A stretch of 7,270 nucleotides of DNA from Flavobacteriaceae bacterium (GTDB lineage Bacteria; Bacteroidota; Bacteroidia; Flavobacteriales; Flavobacteriaceae): the NCBI GenBank assembly GCA_013042825.1, contig JABDPL010000012.1:1-7270 (forward strand). Reading direction: 5' to 3'. The notes beneath the pieces are model-generated. The model searched no databases, was not told where the DNA came from, and was given only the letters and a program-made list of their open reading frames with translations. Of the stretch, positions 6,033 to 7,270 are shown piece after piece (within the stretch, counting starts at the first letter, position 1; every line of letters starts with the position of its first letter). The translations under genes were made by a program, and so were the position numbers.

Positions 6033-7270
6033 ATGTCGGAAAATTTAAGTGAACTGCTCGGCAGAAAAGGGTTAAATGAGAATTTGTTTGACGAGTTGGG
6101 GAGACGGGCAAAGCCTTCGGGCACTCCTGAAAATAAGGATATGGAAGCCCTTGCGGAAAAATTCCTGATCGGTTCTGCCAATACTTATGGAACAGCGAGT
6201 TTCTATGATTTTTTAAAGCCGGACAACAAGGGGAAAAGCGTTTATGTTTGCAATGGTACAGCCTGTTTATGTGCCGGAACCCAAAATGAAGTCGTGGCGT
6301 CGCTGAAAGATCATTTTGCAGATTCTGAGATCGGCCATATGACTTGCCTTGGAAGATGCCATGAGAACAGTGCCTTTCATTATAATGGGAAGAATTATTC
6401 CGGATCGGCCTCAAAAAACCTGGATAAAATAATCGATTGCGATTCTCATCTTAACAAGGACGATTACCGGATCGGAAATAATGGACAGAGTATATTAACA
6501 GGCGATTTTACTTCGATAGATGACTATTATAAGCCTTTTTTGGAGGCATTAAAAAAGGACAGCACAAAAGTTCTTGAAGAAATTAAGATATCTAACTTGA
6601 GGGGCCGGGGTGGTGCGGGTTTCCCAATGGGATTAAAGCTGGAGTTTTGCAGGAATGAAGCCAGTGATACAAAGTTTATAATATGTAATGCCGATGAGGG
6701 CGATCCGGGAGCCTATTCCGATCGTTACCTGCTTGAAAAACAGCCGCATGCTGTTTTGTTCGGCATGCTTATTTCAGGCTATGTGACCGGTGCCTCACAT
6801 GGCATACTGTATATAAGAGCCGAATATCCTGAGGCTGTTGAACTAATTCAGCAGGCTATTGATGATCTCAGTGAACAGGGCTTTACCGGTGAGAATATAA
6901 AAGGATGCGATTTTGATTTTGATTTTAAAATAATCCAGGCCCAGGGCTCCTATATCTGTGGAGAAGAAACAGCCTTGATCAATTCCATAGAAGGTCAAAG
7001 GCCAGAGGTCAGAGTCAGGCCGCCATACCCGGCACAAAAGGGTTTATTCAATAAACCTACGGTAGTCAATAATGTCGAAACCCTTGCCGCTCTTCATTTC
7101 ATAATTGAGAATGGTGGAAAGGCATGGCGATCGATAGGAACTGAAAATTCATCGGGAACAAAATTGGTTTGCCTCGATAGTTTCTTCAATAATCCGGGAT
7201 TATTCGAAATTGAAATGGGTACACCTCTCAAAACCGTTGTCTACAACTTAGGTGGTGGATTCCGTTCGCC
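6033..7270 (+). CDS. NuoE-NuoF fusion, probable NAD-reducing (beta) subunit of formate dehydrogenase (3' end cut by window)
   Basis: The open frame starts at ATG 6033, three bases after the fdhD stop, and runs off the right edge; 412 codons are visible. Residues about 15-135 form a thioredoxin-like [2Fe-2S] domain of the NuoE type: TYGTASFYDF (51-60), then Cys73-x4-Cys78 and Cys105-x3-Cys109. Cys80 is extra. Residues about 165 onwards form a NuoF-type NADH/FMN domain: NLRGRGGAGFPMGLKLEF (188-205), CNADEGDPGAYSDRYLLE (218-235), YIRAEYPEAVE (260-270), ICGEETALINSIEG (308-321) and KGLFNKPTVVNNVETLA (336-352). The GDPGAYSDR variant is typical of soluble formate dehydrogenase and hydrogenase diaphorases rather than of respiratory complex I. 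The C-terminal [4Fe-4S] region is not visible. A fused arrangement is known for the beta subunit of Methylobacterium FDH1. With fdhD directly upstream, NAD-linked formate dehydrogenase is the likely role; an NADH-linked hydrogenase or other diaphorase is less likely. Confidence 0.9.
   Translation, partial: MSENLSELLGRKGLNENLFDELGRRAKPSGTPENKDMEALAEKFLIGSANTYGTASFYDFLKPDNKGKSVYVCNGTACLCAGTQNEVVASLKDHFADSEIGHMTCLGRCHENSAFHYNGKNYSGSASKNLDKIIDCDSHLNKDDYRIGNNGQSILTGDFTSIDDYYKPFLEALKKDSTKVLEEIKISNLRGRGGAGFPMGLKLEFCRNEASDTKFIICNADEGDPGAYSDRYLLEKQPHAVLFGMLISGYVTGASHGILYIRAEYPEAVELIQQAIDDLSEQGFTGENIKGCDFDFDFKIIQAQGSYICGEETALINSIEGQRPEVRVRPPYPAQKGLFNKPTVVNNVETLAALHFIIENGGKAWRSIGTENSSGTKLVCLDSFFNNPGLFEIEMGTPLKTVVYNLGGGFRS

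Noticed and set aside
6031..6414. Minus-strand frame of 127 codons opposite the NuoE-like domain
   Set aside because: The plus strand encodes a cysteine-motif [2Fe-2S] domain in the same place; the minus product, rich in His, Arg and Cys, looks like a reverse-complement shadow.

Overview
The window looks like chromosomal DNA from a member of the Bacteroidota, most likely a marine-type flavobacterium. Four things suggest this. GC content is moderate to low. Candidate promoters fit the Bacteroidota pattern (TTG about 17 bases before TAnnTTTG) rather than the sigma70 pattern. Clear Shine-Dalgarno sequences are absent. The proteins, especially the formate-tetrahydrofolate ligase, have a flavobacterial flavour. 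I see no insertion sequence, prophage, CRISPR array, tRNA or rRNA, and the region reads as ordinary, densely coded chromosome.

Left part, positions 1-2468. A minus-strand pair reads towards the left edge: a small phasin-like coiled-coil protein (1551-1925), then an AarF/UbiB-family atypical kinase (1-1549), whose C-terminus runs off the window. Only one base separates them. Diverging from this pair on the plus strand is a stand-alone two-CBS-domain protein (2067-2468). Middle part, 2469-3480. A bulged hairpin that can serve as a two-way terminator and an AT-rich stretch with a short degenerate tandem repeat lie between the CBS gene and a convergent minus-strand CHRD-domain lipoprotein (2726-3268). 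A 212-base divergent spacer follows, with a candidate operator and promoter for the next gene.

Right part, 3481-7270, is a formate/one-carbon block on the plus strand: formate-tetrahydrofolate ligase (fhs, 3481-5148), the formate dehydrogenase sulfurtransferase/accessory protein FdhD (5205-6029), and, three bases later, the start of a NuoE-NuoF fusion (6033 to the edge) that fits the NAD-reducing diaphorase subunit of a soluble molybdenum- or tungsten-dependent formate dehydrogenase. The catalytic formate dehydrogenase subunit is expected just beyond the right edge but is not visible.

These three genes suggest how formate may be handled. Fhs interconverts formate and 10-formyl-tetrahydrofolate at the cost or gain of one ATP, and the dehydrogenase would oxidise formate to CO2 and deliver electrons to NAD. 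Run together they could serve as an energy-yielding outlet for one-carbon units, or let the cell use environmental formate; sequence alone does not settle the direction. No clearly undescribed system is present. The best leads are the near-perfect palindrome in front of fhs, the compact NuoE-like domain with an extra cysteine, and the linkage of fhs with formate dehydrogenase.
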